Source: CAZAGT01 sp964484515
GTDB lineage: Bacteria > Desulfobacterota > DSM-4660 > Desulfatiglandales > HGW-15
DNA length: 8,048 bases
Reading direction: 5' to 3'
NCBI GenBank assembly: GCA_964484515.1
Contig: CAZAGT010000237.1
Span: forward strand, 1 to 8,048
The notes beneath the pieces are model-generated. The model saw nothing but the letters and a program-made list of their open reading frames with translations, was not told where the DNA came from and did no database searches. Position numbers and translations under genes: made by a program. Shown here piece by piece: positions 1 through 7,223 of this stretch. Every line of letters starts with the position of its first letter. The stretch's first letter is position 1.

Positions 1-67
1 TGCACCCTCGGCGCCTTGAATCTGCAGCATCCTCGACTTTTGCAACGTTAGGGTGAATTCAGGGTTC

Positions 68-140
68 AGCGACCTGCTTCCAGCAACGGACATAGAGCGT
101 TTTCGCTCAATTAAGGTATAAGGCTTGGATTCAGGTCGCT
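68..140. repeat. Inverted repeat with nested hairpin at the 3' end of the cupin gene
   Basis: The 9-base arm AGCGACCTG at 68-76 is perfectly complementary to CAGGTCGCT at 132-140, which overlaps the cupin stop codon (139-141). Between the arms is a small hairpin, GAGCG at 95-99 and CGCTC at 104-108, around a four-base loop. On the minus strand neither element is followed by a run of T, so this is not a standard intrinsic terminator. It could still act as a weak terminator or a 3'-end stabilising structure, or be chance. Nothing else was recognised in bases 1-138, and no gene could be supported there. Confidence 0.3.
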
Positions 141-462
141 ATTTGTAAGGTTCGCGCGGGGGGCTGAAGACATCGAGGATCACGGCGGACTGATCACGGG
201 TCTCGCCGCCGTGGGTGACATTCGGAGGGACTTGGTACATGTCCCCCTTTTTGAGCAGCTTGCTTTCCTCCCCGATGGTCATCTCAAATTCCCCCTCCAG
301 GATCATGCCCATCTGCTCCTGTGGATGGCGGTGAAGGGATGCGACGGAACGGGGCTCCATGGTCACGTAGGAGAGGCTGACGTTGCGGCCGGCAACCATG
401 TGAACCAGGAACCCTTTCTCCGGCTCGATCTTCGTGAAATCCTGCGGGAAATCGTAAAACAT
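139..462 (-). CDS. Small single-domain cupin protein
   Basis: This 107-residue protein has no signal peptide or membrane segment, so it is probably cytoplasmic. It is a single cupin barrel. Motif 1 is at residues 44-57, with H44, H46 and E49/Q50 before a glycine-ending strand (G57). Motif 2 is at 73-84, with G73, P79 and H84. H44, H46, Q50 and H84 match the usual pattern of a bound divalent metal; the HPxEQ arrangement resembles KdgF-like small cupins, where Gln is a ligand. The fold is clear but the substrate is not: such proteins include sugar-processing enzymes, dioxygenases and ligand sensors. The ATG at 462 is preceded by a perfect GGAGGT six bases upstream, which fixes the start. It lies 181 bases downstream of the pump gene on the same strand, so it may be the last gene of the metal operon or a separate unit. 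Family call is strong, function unknown. Confidence 0.88.
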   Translation of the reverse strand: MFYDFPQDFTKIEPEKGFLVHMVAGRNVSLSYVTMEPRSVASLHRHPQEQMGMILEGEFEMTIGEESKLLKKGDMYQVPPNVTHGGETRDQSAVILDVFSPPREPYK

Positions 463-468
463 CTGAGT

Positions 469-474
469 ACCTCC
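469..474 (-). promoter_or_regulatory. Ribosome binding site of the cupin gene
   Basis: GGAGGT on the minus strand with a six-base spacer to the ATG at 460-462. It is the strongest Shine-Dalgarno in the window and suggests that the cupin is translated efficiently and independently of the pump gene upstream. Confidence 0.8.
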
Positions 475-530
475 GGGATCATTTGAAACAACGGCCGGCA
501 GCGGCTCCCGGATTCGTAGGGAACGAACCG

Positions 531-582
531 GGCCGTGTCGCGTCCACGGCCGTTACCGACCGACACCGATCGGAACGGTTCC
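531..582. other. Hairpin and overlapping palindromes in the pump-cupin gap
   Basis: The 181-base gap between the pump stop codon and the cupin start holds a 7-bp stem (GGCCGTG at 531-537, CACGGCC at 545-551, seven-base loop). Next to it are two overlapping palindromes: CCGATCGG at 566-573 and the odd-centred GGAAC-G-GTTCC at 572-582. None is followed by a T-run on the minus strand, so an intrinsic terminator is not supported. They could be an operator for a separate cupin promoter, an RNA structure, or chance in G+C-rich DNA. No convincing -35/-10 pair was found in the gap. Confidence 0.25.
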
Positions 583-643
583 ATCAGGGCCTTGAGCGGG
601 CGCCGCCCATGTCAGGGAAGAATTACGCGGTGGGGCTGCCGTA

Positions 644-3600
644 TCACCCTCCCTGCCTTCTGAGCCGAGTCTTTAGTTTCAGTTCCTGACGGGCACAGTA
701 GAGGACCGGAACCACGAAGACCGAAATCAAGGCCATCACCATGCCGCCGAAGGATGGGATGGCCATCGGAACCATGATGTCCGAACCCCGCCCGGTTGAA
801 GTCAAGACCGGCAAGAGAGCCAGGAGCGTAGTGGCCGAGGTCATGAGCGCCGGTCGAATCCTGCGGAGGGCACCCTGTAGGGTGGCCTCCCGCACCTCTC
901 GAATGGTGTTGATATCACGGGAGGCAAAACTCTGATCGAGAAAGGTCGCCACGAGGACGCCGTTGTCGGAGGCGATGCCAAACAGCGCCAGGAATCCCAC
1001 CCAGATCGCCACGCTTAGATTAATCGTATGGGCCTGAAAGAGCCCTCGCATCGAAGATCCGAAGACCTCAAAATTGAGAAACCAGTCCTGCGCATATAGC
1101 CAGATCATAATGAATCCTCCTGCCCAGGCGACCAGAATGCCGGAGAATACCATGAACGTTGTGGGAAGGGCCTTGAATTGGAGGTACAAGATGATGAGGA
1201 TGACGAATAGGGCGAGCGGCAGGACGACCGACAGCTTTTTTTGGGCCCTGACCTGGTTCTCATAACTGCCGGCGAACGTGTAAGAGACGCCCGCCGGTAA
1301 ACGGAGTTCGCCGGTTTCGATTTTGTGATTGAGGTATCTCTGAGCCTGCTCGACAACGTCAACTTCCGCGTACCCGGGCTTTTTGTCAAACAGGACATAG
1401 CCCACCAGAAACGTATCTTCGCTCTTGATGACCTGGGGCCCGCGCACGTAGCGGATCTCCGCCAGTTGTCCGAGCGGGATCTGCTCTCCCTTGGGTGAGG
1501 CCACCAGGATTTTTTCGAGGTCCTCGAGGTTGTCCCTCAGCTCGCGCAGATATCGTACCCTCACCGGATACCGCTCACGGCCCTCGACCGTGCTGGTGAT
1601 TGTCTTTCCGCCGATAGCGACCTCGATGACCTCCTGTACCTTGCTGAGCATGATTCCGTAGCGGGCGATGGCGTTCCGATCGATGACGATTTCAAGGTAC
1701 GGCTTGCCGACAATGCGATCGGCAATGACCGCCGCCGGTTCAACCGCGGGGACCTCTTTCAAGAGGCGCTCGAGTTCTAGACCCACGCCTTCAATGGTTT
1801 GGAGGTCCGGACCTCTCACCTTGATCCCCATCGGGGCCCGCATGCCTGACTGGAGCATCACGATGCGGGCTGCAATGGGCTGAAGCCGCGGGGCTGAGGT
1901 GACACCGGGGATCTCACCCGCCTTGAGGATCTCCTCCCAGATATCATCCGGAGAACGAATACCGGCCCAGGACTTCCTTCCCGGATTTAGCTCCGGGTCA
2001 ACGGGCGGACGCCAGAGCCGAAAGGGTTTGCCATCCGGATCGGGAATGAGCTTCCCTTGCTCGTCCCGGGCGAATTTACCCCTCACAAGGTAAGGCTTGC
2101 CGTCCGGGGCATAAACCAGATCGCCGTCCTCTGACCAGAAGTAGTCCGTTTTGTCAGGTTCGAATTGATATCGCTCCCTGCGGCCGTGTTCATCCACGAT
2201 ATATTCGGACTTGTAGTTAATGACGGTCTCGATCATGGAGACCGGCGCAGGGTCGAGGGGGGTTTCAGCGCGGCCGAGCTTACCGACGACAGTTTCGACC
2301 TCGGGAATCGCCAGCATGGCGATGTTCTGTTTCGCCAGGATATCTTGAACTTCCCCAATCGAAGCGTGCGGCATGGTGGTCGGCATGTACAAGTAAGACC
2401 CTTCGTCCAGTGGAGGCATGAATTCCTTGCCCAGACCGGGAAAGGCGTGCGCAAGGGCCGTTGAGGGAGCCGAGGTTCTGATGGACTCAGGAAGCCAAGC
2501 CGTTAGACGCGGGTATCCCAGCCAGATCATGGCGCCCATTAAGCTCACCGCCGTCGGCAGCGTAAGAAAGAGAACCTTGTGATCAAGGCACCAGGTGAGC
2601 AGGTAGGGATAGGACCACCTAAACAACTGAAACAGAGCGAGCAGCCCGCCGGTAAGCACGGAGACGAATATAACGTTGCGTATATCGCCCTTCTCCGGAC
2701 CGAGCGGCATCCAATGTCTCGCCAGGATCACGACGACGACGAGCACGATTGCATAGATCTCAAGCCGTTTCACCCATTGGATGATCCCCTGCGGCAGTCT
2801 GGCTTCGAGCAGGCGGTAGAGCCCGAGATAAAAGAGGGCTATCCCCAGCCACCACTTGACCAGCAGAGCGACAACAAGCCCACCAATCATGACGGCTCCT
2901 GGAAAGAGAAGGCCGAGGAGCCCGCGAAGCGGCTTTTTCCCCTTTTCAGTGAAGAACAGGTGGGCGAACGGGGGGATAAGCGTCAGGGCGACGACCACAG
3001 AGGCGATCAATGCGAACGTCTTGGTGAAGGCCAGGGGCTTGAACAACTTCCCCTCCGCGGCCTGCATGGTAAAGACCGGCAGGAAGCTCACCACGGTGGT
3101 TGAGACGGCCGTCAGGACGGCGCCCCCCACCTCTGTCGACGCGGCGTGGATGGTCTCGAGCCGGCTCGTTCCGGCTTCGGCCTCCTCCAGCCTCTTGAGG
3201 ATATTTTCACACGTGATAATGCCCATGTCCACGATCGTGCCGATGGCGATTGCAATGCCGGACAGGGCCACGATGTTGGCATCGACGCCGAAGACCTTCA
3301 TCGCAATGAAGCATATGAGCACGGCCAGCGGAAGACTACCGGATATAATGAGGGAGGTCCGCAGGTGCATGACGGAGATCAGGACGACAACGATCGTGAT
3401 CAAAATCTCCTCGGTCAGGGCCGTGTTGAGGGTGCCGAGGGTTTCCATAATCAGGCCGGTCCGGTCATAGAACGGCACGACCCTGATCTTGCTGACGGTC
3501 CCATCGGGCAGCGTCTTCGAGGGTAACCCCGGGGATATCTCCTTGATCTTGTCCTTGACATGCTTGATGGCTGCCAGCGGATTCTCGCCGTACCGGACGA

Positions 3601-4558
3601 CGACAACCCCGCCGACGACCTCGGCGCCCCCTTTGTCGAGGACGCCGCGGCGAAGGGCCGGCCCCAGCGTGACTTCGGCCACGTCCTTGACTTTGATCGG
3701 GAGGTTGTCGTTGACCTTGATGACGGCGTTCTCTAAATCTTCAAGCTTCTTGACAAAACCGATTCCGCGGATGACGTATTCGACCTTGTTGATCTCGATG
3801 GTCCGGGCCCCGACATCCAAGTTTGACATCCTCACCGCCATGAAGATGTCTTCAAGGGTTACGCCGTTGGCGCGCATGGCATCGGGATCCACGTCGATCT
3901 GATATTCCTTGACGAAACCGCCGACCGACGCGACCTCGCTGATGCCCTGCGCCGACAACAGGGCATACCGAACATACCAGTCCTGGATACTGCGGAGCTC
4001 GTCGAGGTCCCATCCACCGGTCGGGTTCCCCTCCTCGTCGCGCCCTTCCAGGGTGTACCAAAAGATCTGGCCGAGTGCCGTCGCGTCCGGGCCCAGGGTC
4101 GGTTGGACCCCCTGCGGCAGGGATCCCTGCGGCAGGCTGCTGAGCTTCTCCAGGAGGCGCGAGCGTGACCAGTAGAACTCGATATCCTCATCGAAGATCA
4201 CATAGATGCTCGAAAACCCGAACATGGAAAAGCTGCGGACCGTCTTCACGCCGGGGATACCGAGCAGGGCGACGGTGAGGGGGTAGGTGATCTGGTCCTC
4301 AACGTCCTGCGGTGACCGCCCCATCCATTCGGTGAAGACGATTTGCTGATTTTCGCCGATATCCGGGATTGCATCCACCGGCACCGGATCACGCGGCAGC
4401 CATCTCACATCCCAGTCAAACGGGGCGACCATCACGCCCCACCCGACGATCAGGAGAGTGATCAAGATGACAATCAGTTTTTGCTCAAGACAGAAGCGGA
4501 TGATGCGGTTCACGATCGAAGGGGGTTGGGCGGGATTCAATGAGGAATGGTTTTCCAT
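644..4558 (-). CDS. cusA: CusA-type heavy-metal efflux RND pump, expanded form
   Basis: Inner-membrane proton-driven pump of the HME-RND family, exporting metal ions through the adaptor and channel encoded upstream. At 1304 residues it is about 250 longer than E. coli CusA (1047). TM1 is at about 27-44, followed by a large periplasmic domain. TM4 (about 425-452) carries A438, D444 and E451, matching CusA A399, D405 and E412, the proton-relay region of the monovalent-cation type; CzcA-type pumps have Asp at the first position. M725, M775 and M901 match the CusA binding triad M573, M623 and M672, indicating Cu(I)/Ag(I). Extra length lies in a hydrophobic block at about 544-650 (around four added membrane segments), a periplasmic insertion at about 785-860, and about 25 residues at 1155-1178 between TM9 and TM10. 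D1198 occupies the TM10 position near CusA E939. The ATG has only a weak upstream AAGAGA, but no better start is seen, and N-terminal residues 17-40 look like a normal RND start. Family certain, metal inferred. Confidence 0.96.
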   Translation of the reverse strand: MENHSSLNPAQPPSIVNRIIRFCLEQKLIVILITLLIVGWGVMVAPFDWDVRWLPRDPVPVDAIPDIGENQQIVFTEWMGRSPQDVEDQITYPLTVALLGIPGVKTVRSFSMFGFSSIYVIFDEDIEFYWSRSRLLEKLSSLPQGSLPQGVQPTLGPDATALGQIFWYTLEGRDEEGNPTGGWDLDELRSIQDWYVRYALLSAQGISEVASVGGFVKEYQIDVDPDAMRANGVTLEDIFMAVRMSNLDVGARTIEINKVEYVIRGIGFVKKLEDLENAVIKVNDNLPIKVKDVAEVTLGPALRRGVLDKGGAEVVGGVVVVRYGENPLAAIKHVKDKIKEISPGLPSKTLPDGTVSKIRVVPFYDRTGLIMETLGTLNTALTEEILITIVVVLISVMHLRTSLIISGSLPLAVLICFIAMKVFGVDANIVALSGIAIAIGTIVDMGIITCENILKRLEEAEAGTSRLETIHAASTEVGGAVLTAVSTTVVSFLPVFTMQAAEGKLFKPLAFTKTFALIASVVVALTLIPPFAHLFFTEKGKKPLRGLLGLLFPGAVMIGGLVVALLVKWWLGIALFYLGLYRLLEARLPQGIIQWVKRLEIYAIVLVVVVILARHWMPLGPEKGDIRNVIFVSVLTGGLLALFQLFRWSYPYLLTWCLDHKVLFLTLPTAVSLMGAMIWLGYPRLTAWLPESIRTSAPSTALAHAFPGLGKEFMPPLDEGSYLYMPTTMPHASIGEVQDILAKQNIAMLAIPEVETVVGKLGRAETPLDPAPVSMIETVINYKSEYIVDEHGRRERYQFEPDKTDYFWSEDGDLVYAPDGKPYLVRGKFARDEQGKLIPDPDGKPFRLWRPPVDPELNPGRKSWAGIRSPDDIWEEILKAGEIPGVTSAPRLQPIAARIVMLQSGMRAPMGIKVRGPDLQTIEGVGLELERLLKEVPAVEPAAVIADRIVGKPYLEIVIDRNAIARYGIMLSKVQEVIEVAIGGKTITSTVEGRERYPVRVRYLRELRDNLEDLEKILVASPKGEQIPLGQLAEIRYVRGPQVIKSEDTFLVGYVLFDKKPGYAEVDVVEQAQRYLNHKIETGELRLPAGVSYTFAGSYENQVRAQKKLSVVLPLALFVILIILYLQFKALPTTFMVFSGILVAWAGGFIMIWLYAQDWFLNFEVFGSSMRGLFQAHTINLSVAIWVGFLALFGIASDNGVLVATFLDQSFASRDINTIREVREATLQGALRRIRPALMTSATTLLALLPVLTSTGRGSDIMVPMAIPSFGGMVMALISVFVVPVLYCARQELKLKTRLRRQGG

Positions 4559-4612
4559 CGTCTCTTGAGGTTTCGCAGTCCTATCGTCCTATTCGTAATC
4601 CGGTGACTGCTC

Positions 4613-6829
4613 TCATCTTCCCTCCTTGAGGCGCCGGTTCACTTCGCCGCACTTCATCATGGCGGCCCCAAAATAGGGATTGCGGAGATCTTCATCCTTT
4701 TGAAGCCAGGTAGCGCCTTTGTCGTCAAAGGCCATCGGACAGTACATCTCGAAGATCGGACCCGCTGTCTGCACCCCTAGCTTTGCGACCGCTTCGGTCA
4801 GTCCCACGGAGATCGGTTCGAACCCAGTGCGGATATCCGTGATGTCATCCGCTTTGAGGATCTTGCTCAGCCCGCCATTCATCGTGTCCAAGATCCGCAT
4901 CCAGATCGCGTGGGCCTCATCATCGAGGGGCTTCATATCGACCTGCTTGACCGCACGCTCCAGTTGGGGACCGATCGTCTTGGCAGACTTAAAATCATCC
5001 CGCGCCAAGGCATCCTGGAGCTTGAAATAACGATCCAGGACCTCCCCGAGCTGTTGTTTGAATGTCGCAGGGACATCGGCAGCCACCGTCACAGACCGGC
5101 TCATGGACTCAAAGTCAAAGTGGTCTTCGAGGCGCCCGAAATGATCATGAAGGACCCGGTACAGCCGCCCCGCCTCTTCAAGGGTGTCCGCCTCCGACCC
5201 AAGGATGGCGTCATTCCTTAACAACATCGTGAGTTCCTTCCACACCAAGGCCGGCCGGCCCGTGAGGGAGGTCTGATCAATAGCGGACAGCTGCTCATAG
5301 AAATCACGGTACGTCCGGCGTGATCTTTCAAGGTCTCGATCCTTTAAAATCCCTTGGAGCTTGTTGACGGTGACCGCGAGGCGATGCAGTTCCGTCGCCA
5401 GCGGCGCCGGCACGCGGAAGGCCGAACTTGGTCGCTTGGAACCGCTTTCTTTTGAATGCGATCCCTGGTGTTGATGGCCGCCGCCGGCTGAGCCTCCCTG
5501 CGGGTTCATCATGCTCGGCCGGGCCATAATTTGGACGGCGCTGTCGATCTTGAAGTTTCCCTTGGTCACCACGAGCTCGCCCTCGGAGAGCCCGCCCTCG
5601 ACCACATAGTATTCTCCGGCCCGCGGTCCCAGGACGATCTCGCGCCCCTCGTAGGTGCCTTCCTTGCCGGGGACCTCCACGTAGACAACGGCTCGCTTTC
5701 CGGTAATCAGCGGCGCCGATGCCGAAATCACAAGAGGCTTGTCTTTTTTTCCTTTTGCCTCGGCCCAGTTGACCGCGCTCACAAACATCCCCGGTTTGAG
5801 CTTTCCGCCCCGGTTGGGGACATTGACACGGACCCCGACCGTCCGGGTCTTCTCGTTAACAACAGGGTCGATGTAGACCACCTTGCCCTTGAAGACCTCG
5901 CCGGGATAGGCCTCGGTCTGGAAATCCACCTGCTGGCCGAGCTTGATCCAGGGCAGGTCCAGCTCGTAGGCCTCCAACATGACCCAGACCACGGACAGAT
6001 CGGCGATGGCGTAAATACGGGTGCCGGTCTTGACGTACATCCCCTCGACGACGTCCTTCTGAATGACCACGCCGCTCATCGGCGCGTAGAGCGTGATGTG
6101 ATCCGAGGGCGTGCCCCGCTCGATAACGGCTTCGATCTGCCTGTTTGAGAGTCCCAGTAAGCGCAGTTTCTCTCTGGCGGCCGTCGCCGTCTGCTCCGCC
6201 GTCTCCCTGACCAACCGGAGCGTGCTCCTTTCGAGTTTTTGGATCGCCTTGACGGCCTGAATCAGCTCGGCCTGGGCCGTAAGCAGCTCGGGGCTGTAAA
6301 TAGAGGCCATCCGCTGCCCTTTCTTGACCACGCTGCCGGTATAATCCACGTACAGCTTATCGATCCGCCCGCCCATCCAGGCCGTGATGTCGCCGAGCCT
6401 CGTCTCATCGTATTCGACTTTCCCGACCATCCGTGTCTTCACGTCCACGGCCCGACGCTCTACCGGGTGAACCGTGACCTCGGCCAACCTACGGGCCTGC
6501 GGCGTGAGGGAGATCTGTCGCAGACTAACGCCCTCCGTCTCATTGGAGGCGCTGTCCCTCTTCACCGGGATCAAGTCCATGAAGCAGATCGGGCATTTGC
6601 CCGGGGCGGGAAGTTGAATTTGGGGATGCATGGAGCAGGTCCACGTCACGTCGGCCTGGCTCTGTTCCTGCTTAGTATCGGAATGCTGGGAATGGGTCGC
6701 TTTTCCTGGAGGCGATGTCTTGGTGTGATCACCGCCCACTAAATAACCGATGATAAAGGCCACCACGACCAGCAAAAGAAGGCCTATTCGAACCGCGAAC
6801 TTCTCCCCTTTACCCCCCCTTGAGGCCAT
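4613..6829 (-). CDS. cusB: CusB-type periplasmic adaptor with heavy-metal-binding and DUF3347-like domains
   Basis: Membrane-fusion protein linking the pump to the outer-membrane channel; 738 residues against roughly 400 for E. coli CusB. One membrane anchor is at about 13-31. A heavy-metal-binding domain at 62-89 carries C65, M67, H68, C79, C82 and M84 in the TCSMHP...GKCPICFMDL pattern. The HlyD-like core follows at about 110-435: barrel-sandwich halves near 145-180 and 243-278, a helical hairpin at about 180-237, then beta-barrel and membrane-proximal regions. A His-containing linker (H452, H454, H458) leads to a helical C-terminus. Residues about 590-735 match DUF3347 in its hallmarks: YCPMA at 696-700, NPYFG at 717-721 and a terminal MKCG at 725-728. 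Residues about 481-570 look like a second, degenerate copy of its helical part. These extra modules probably capture or hand over copper-like metals in the periplasm. The gene ends 54 bases before the pump gene. Adaptor identity is certain; domain roles are inferred. Confidence 0.95.
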   Translation of the reverse strand: MASRGGKGEKFAVRIGLLLLVVVAFIIGYLVGGDHTKTSPPGKATHSQHSDTKQEQSQADVTWTCSMHPQIQLPAPGKCPICFMDLIPVKRDSASNETEGVSLRQISLTPQARRLAEVTVHPVERRAVDVKTRMVGKVEYDETRLGDITAWMGGRIDKLYVDYTGSVVKKGQRMASIYSPELLTAQAELIQAVKAIQKLERSTLRLVRETAEQTATAAREKLRLLGLSNRQIEAVIERGTPSDHITLYAPMSGVVIQKDVVEGMYVKTGTRIYAIADLSVVWVMLEAYELDLPWIKLGQQVDFQTEAYPGEVFKGKVVYIDPVVNEKTRTVGVRVNVPNRGGKLKPGMFVSAVNWAEAKGKKDKPLVISASAPLITGKRAVVYVEVPGKEGTYEGREIVLGPRAGEYYVVEGGLSEGELVVTKGNFKIDSAVQIMARPSMMNPQGGSAGGGHQHQGSHSKESGSKRPSSAFRVPAPLATELHRLAVTVNKLQGILKDRDLERSRRTYRDFYEQLSAIDQTSLTGRPALVWKELTMLLRNDAILGSEADTLEEAGRLYRVLHDHFGRLEDHFDFESMSRSVTVAADVPATFKQQLGEVLDRYFKLQDALARDDFKSAKTIGPQLERAVKQVDMKPLDDEAHAIWMRILDTMNGGLSKILKADDITDIRTGFEPISVGLTEAVAKLGVQTAGPIFEMYCPMAFDDKGATWLQKDEDLRNPYFGAAMMKCGEVNRRLKEGR

Positions 6830-6840
6830 CTGTTGCCAAT

Positions 6841-6846
6841 CTCCTC
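6841..6846 (-). promoter_or_regulatory. Probable ribosome binding site of the adaptor gene
   Basis: GAGGAG on the minus strand, 11 bases before the ATG at 6827-6829. The spacing is rather long, but no closer in-frame start codon exists between it and the ATG, and the chosen start leaves a normal basic N-terminus followed directly by the membrane anchor. Confidence 0.55.
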
Positions 6847-6911
6847 ATGCCGTTCCCGCCTTCCGCTTTACCCAGCCATCGGGTGAACGTCCGTGTGCAC
6901 GCTGCCGGTGG

Positions 6912-7190
6912 CTATTCTGATTTCGGTGTCTTCTCCGGCTCGATGCCCGCTTCCTTCAGCATCTTGAGATATTTTTCCGGATTCTTGTTGAACTCCTTGA
7001 CGCAACCGGCACAACAGAAATAGACACGTTGGCCCTTATAGTCCACGTAGACGTCCTTGTTGATCTTGCCGCCCATGACCACGCATCTTTCCTGCTCTCT
7101 TGTCTCCTTGGCCCATGCCACACCGCTTCCCGCGAATAGGAATGCGGAAACGACCAAAGCCACGATCATCGTATTCGTTTTTTTGCTCAT
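6912..7190 (-). CDS. Secreted YHS-domain metal-binding protein
   Basis: A 92-residue protein with a signal peptide: basic MSKK start, hydrophobic core at about 8-24 and an AWA cleavage motif ending near residue 27. This gives a mature periplasmic protein of about 65 residues. The rest is one YHS domain: C36 in a CVVMGGKI motif, DYKG at 50-53, then YFCCAGC with C59, C60 and C63, and the closing F-x(3)-P-x-K-Y-L pattern to residue 75. YHS domains are small cysteine-bearing modules found in copper ATPases, mercury and other metal-handling proteins. Lying between the channel and adaptor genes, it sits where a periplasmic metallochaperone such as CusF would be expected, and I infer a similar hand-off role, though it is unrelated to CusF. 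The ATG at 7190 has GAGGT eight bases upstream. A lysine/glutamate-rich tail follows the domain. Confidence 0.92.
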   Translation of the reverse strand: MSKKTNTMIVALVVSAFLFAGSGVAWAKETREQERCVVMGGKINKDVYVDYKGQRVYFCCAGCVKEFNKNPEKYLKMLKEAGIEPEKTPKSE

Positions 7191-7198
7191 CTCTATCT

Positions 7199-7203
7199 AC
7201 CTC
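7199..7203 (-). promoter_or_regulatory. Ribosome binding site of the YHS gene
   Basis: GAGGT on the minus strand with an eight-base spacer to the ATG at 7188-7190. It supports the chosen start, which is also the one that gives a complete signal peptide. Confidence 0.7.
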
Positions 7204-7223
7204 GCTTTCTTCACAGTCTTGGC

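Noticed and set aside
95..108. Intrinsic terminator after the cupin gene
   Set aside because: The stem is only 5 bp and no T-run follows it on the minus strand.
1025..1096. Extra stretch of about 25 residues between TM9 and TM10 of the pump as a separate novelty
   Set aside because: It appears to be part of the same long-CusA subfamily form, with no motif of its own that I can recognise.
2579..3103. Plus-strand open frame of 174 codons inside the pump gene
   Set aside because: It is antisense to the well-conserved pump and its translation is rich in charged, low-complexity residues with no recognisable domain; G+C-rich genes commonly give such shadow frames.
2856..3470. Plus-strand open frame of 204 codons inside the pump gene
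   Set aside because: Lies opposite the conserved TM2-TM6 region of the pump; its residue pattern is that of a complementary-strand translation of membrane helices.
4109..4138. Tandem SLPQG-SLPQG repeat in the pump (residues 141-150), with an 11-base identical core at a 15-base period
   Set aside because: As I recall, long CusA relatives have a similar LPxG-x-LPxG segment here, so it is more likely an old family feature than a recent duplication.
5531..6148. Plus-strand open frame of 205 codons inside the adaptor gene
   Set aside because: Antisense shadow of the adaptor's conserved HlyD-like core, with an Asp/His/Leu-rich translation and no recognisable domain.
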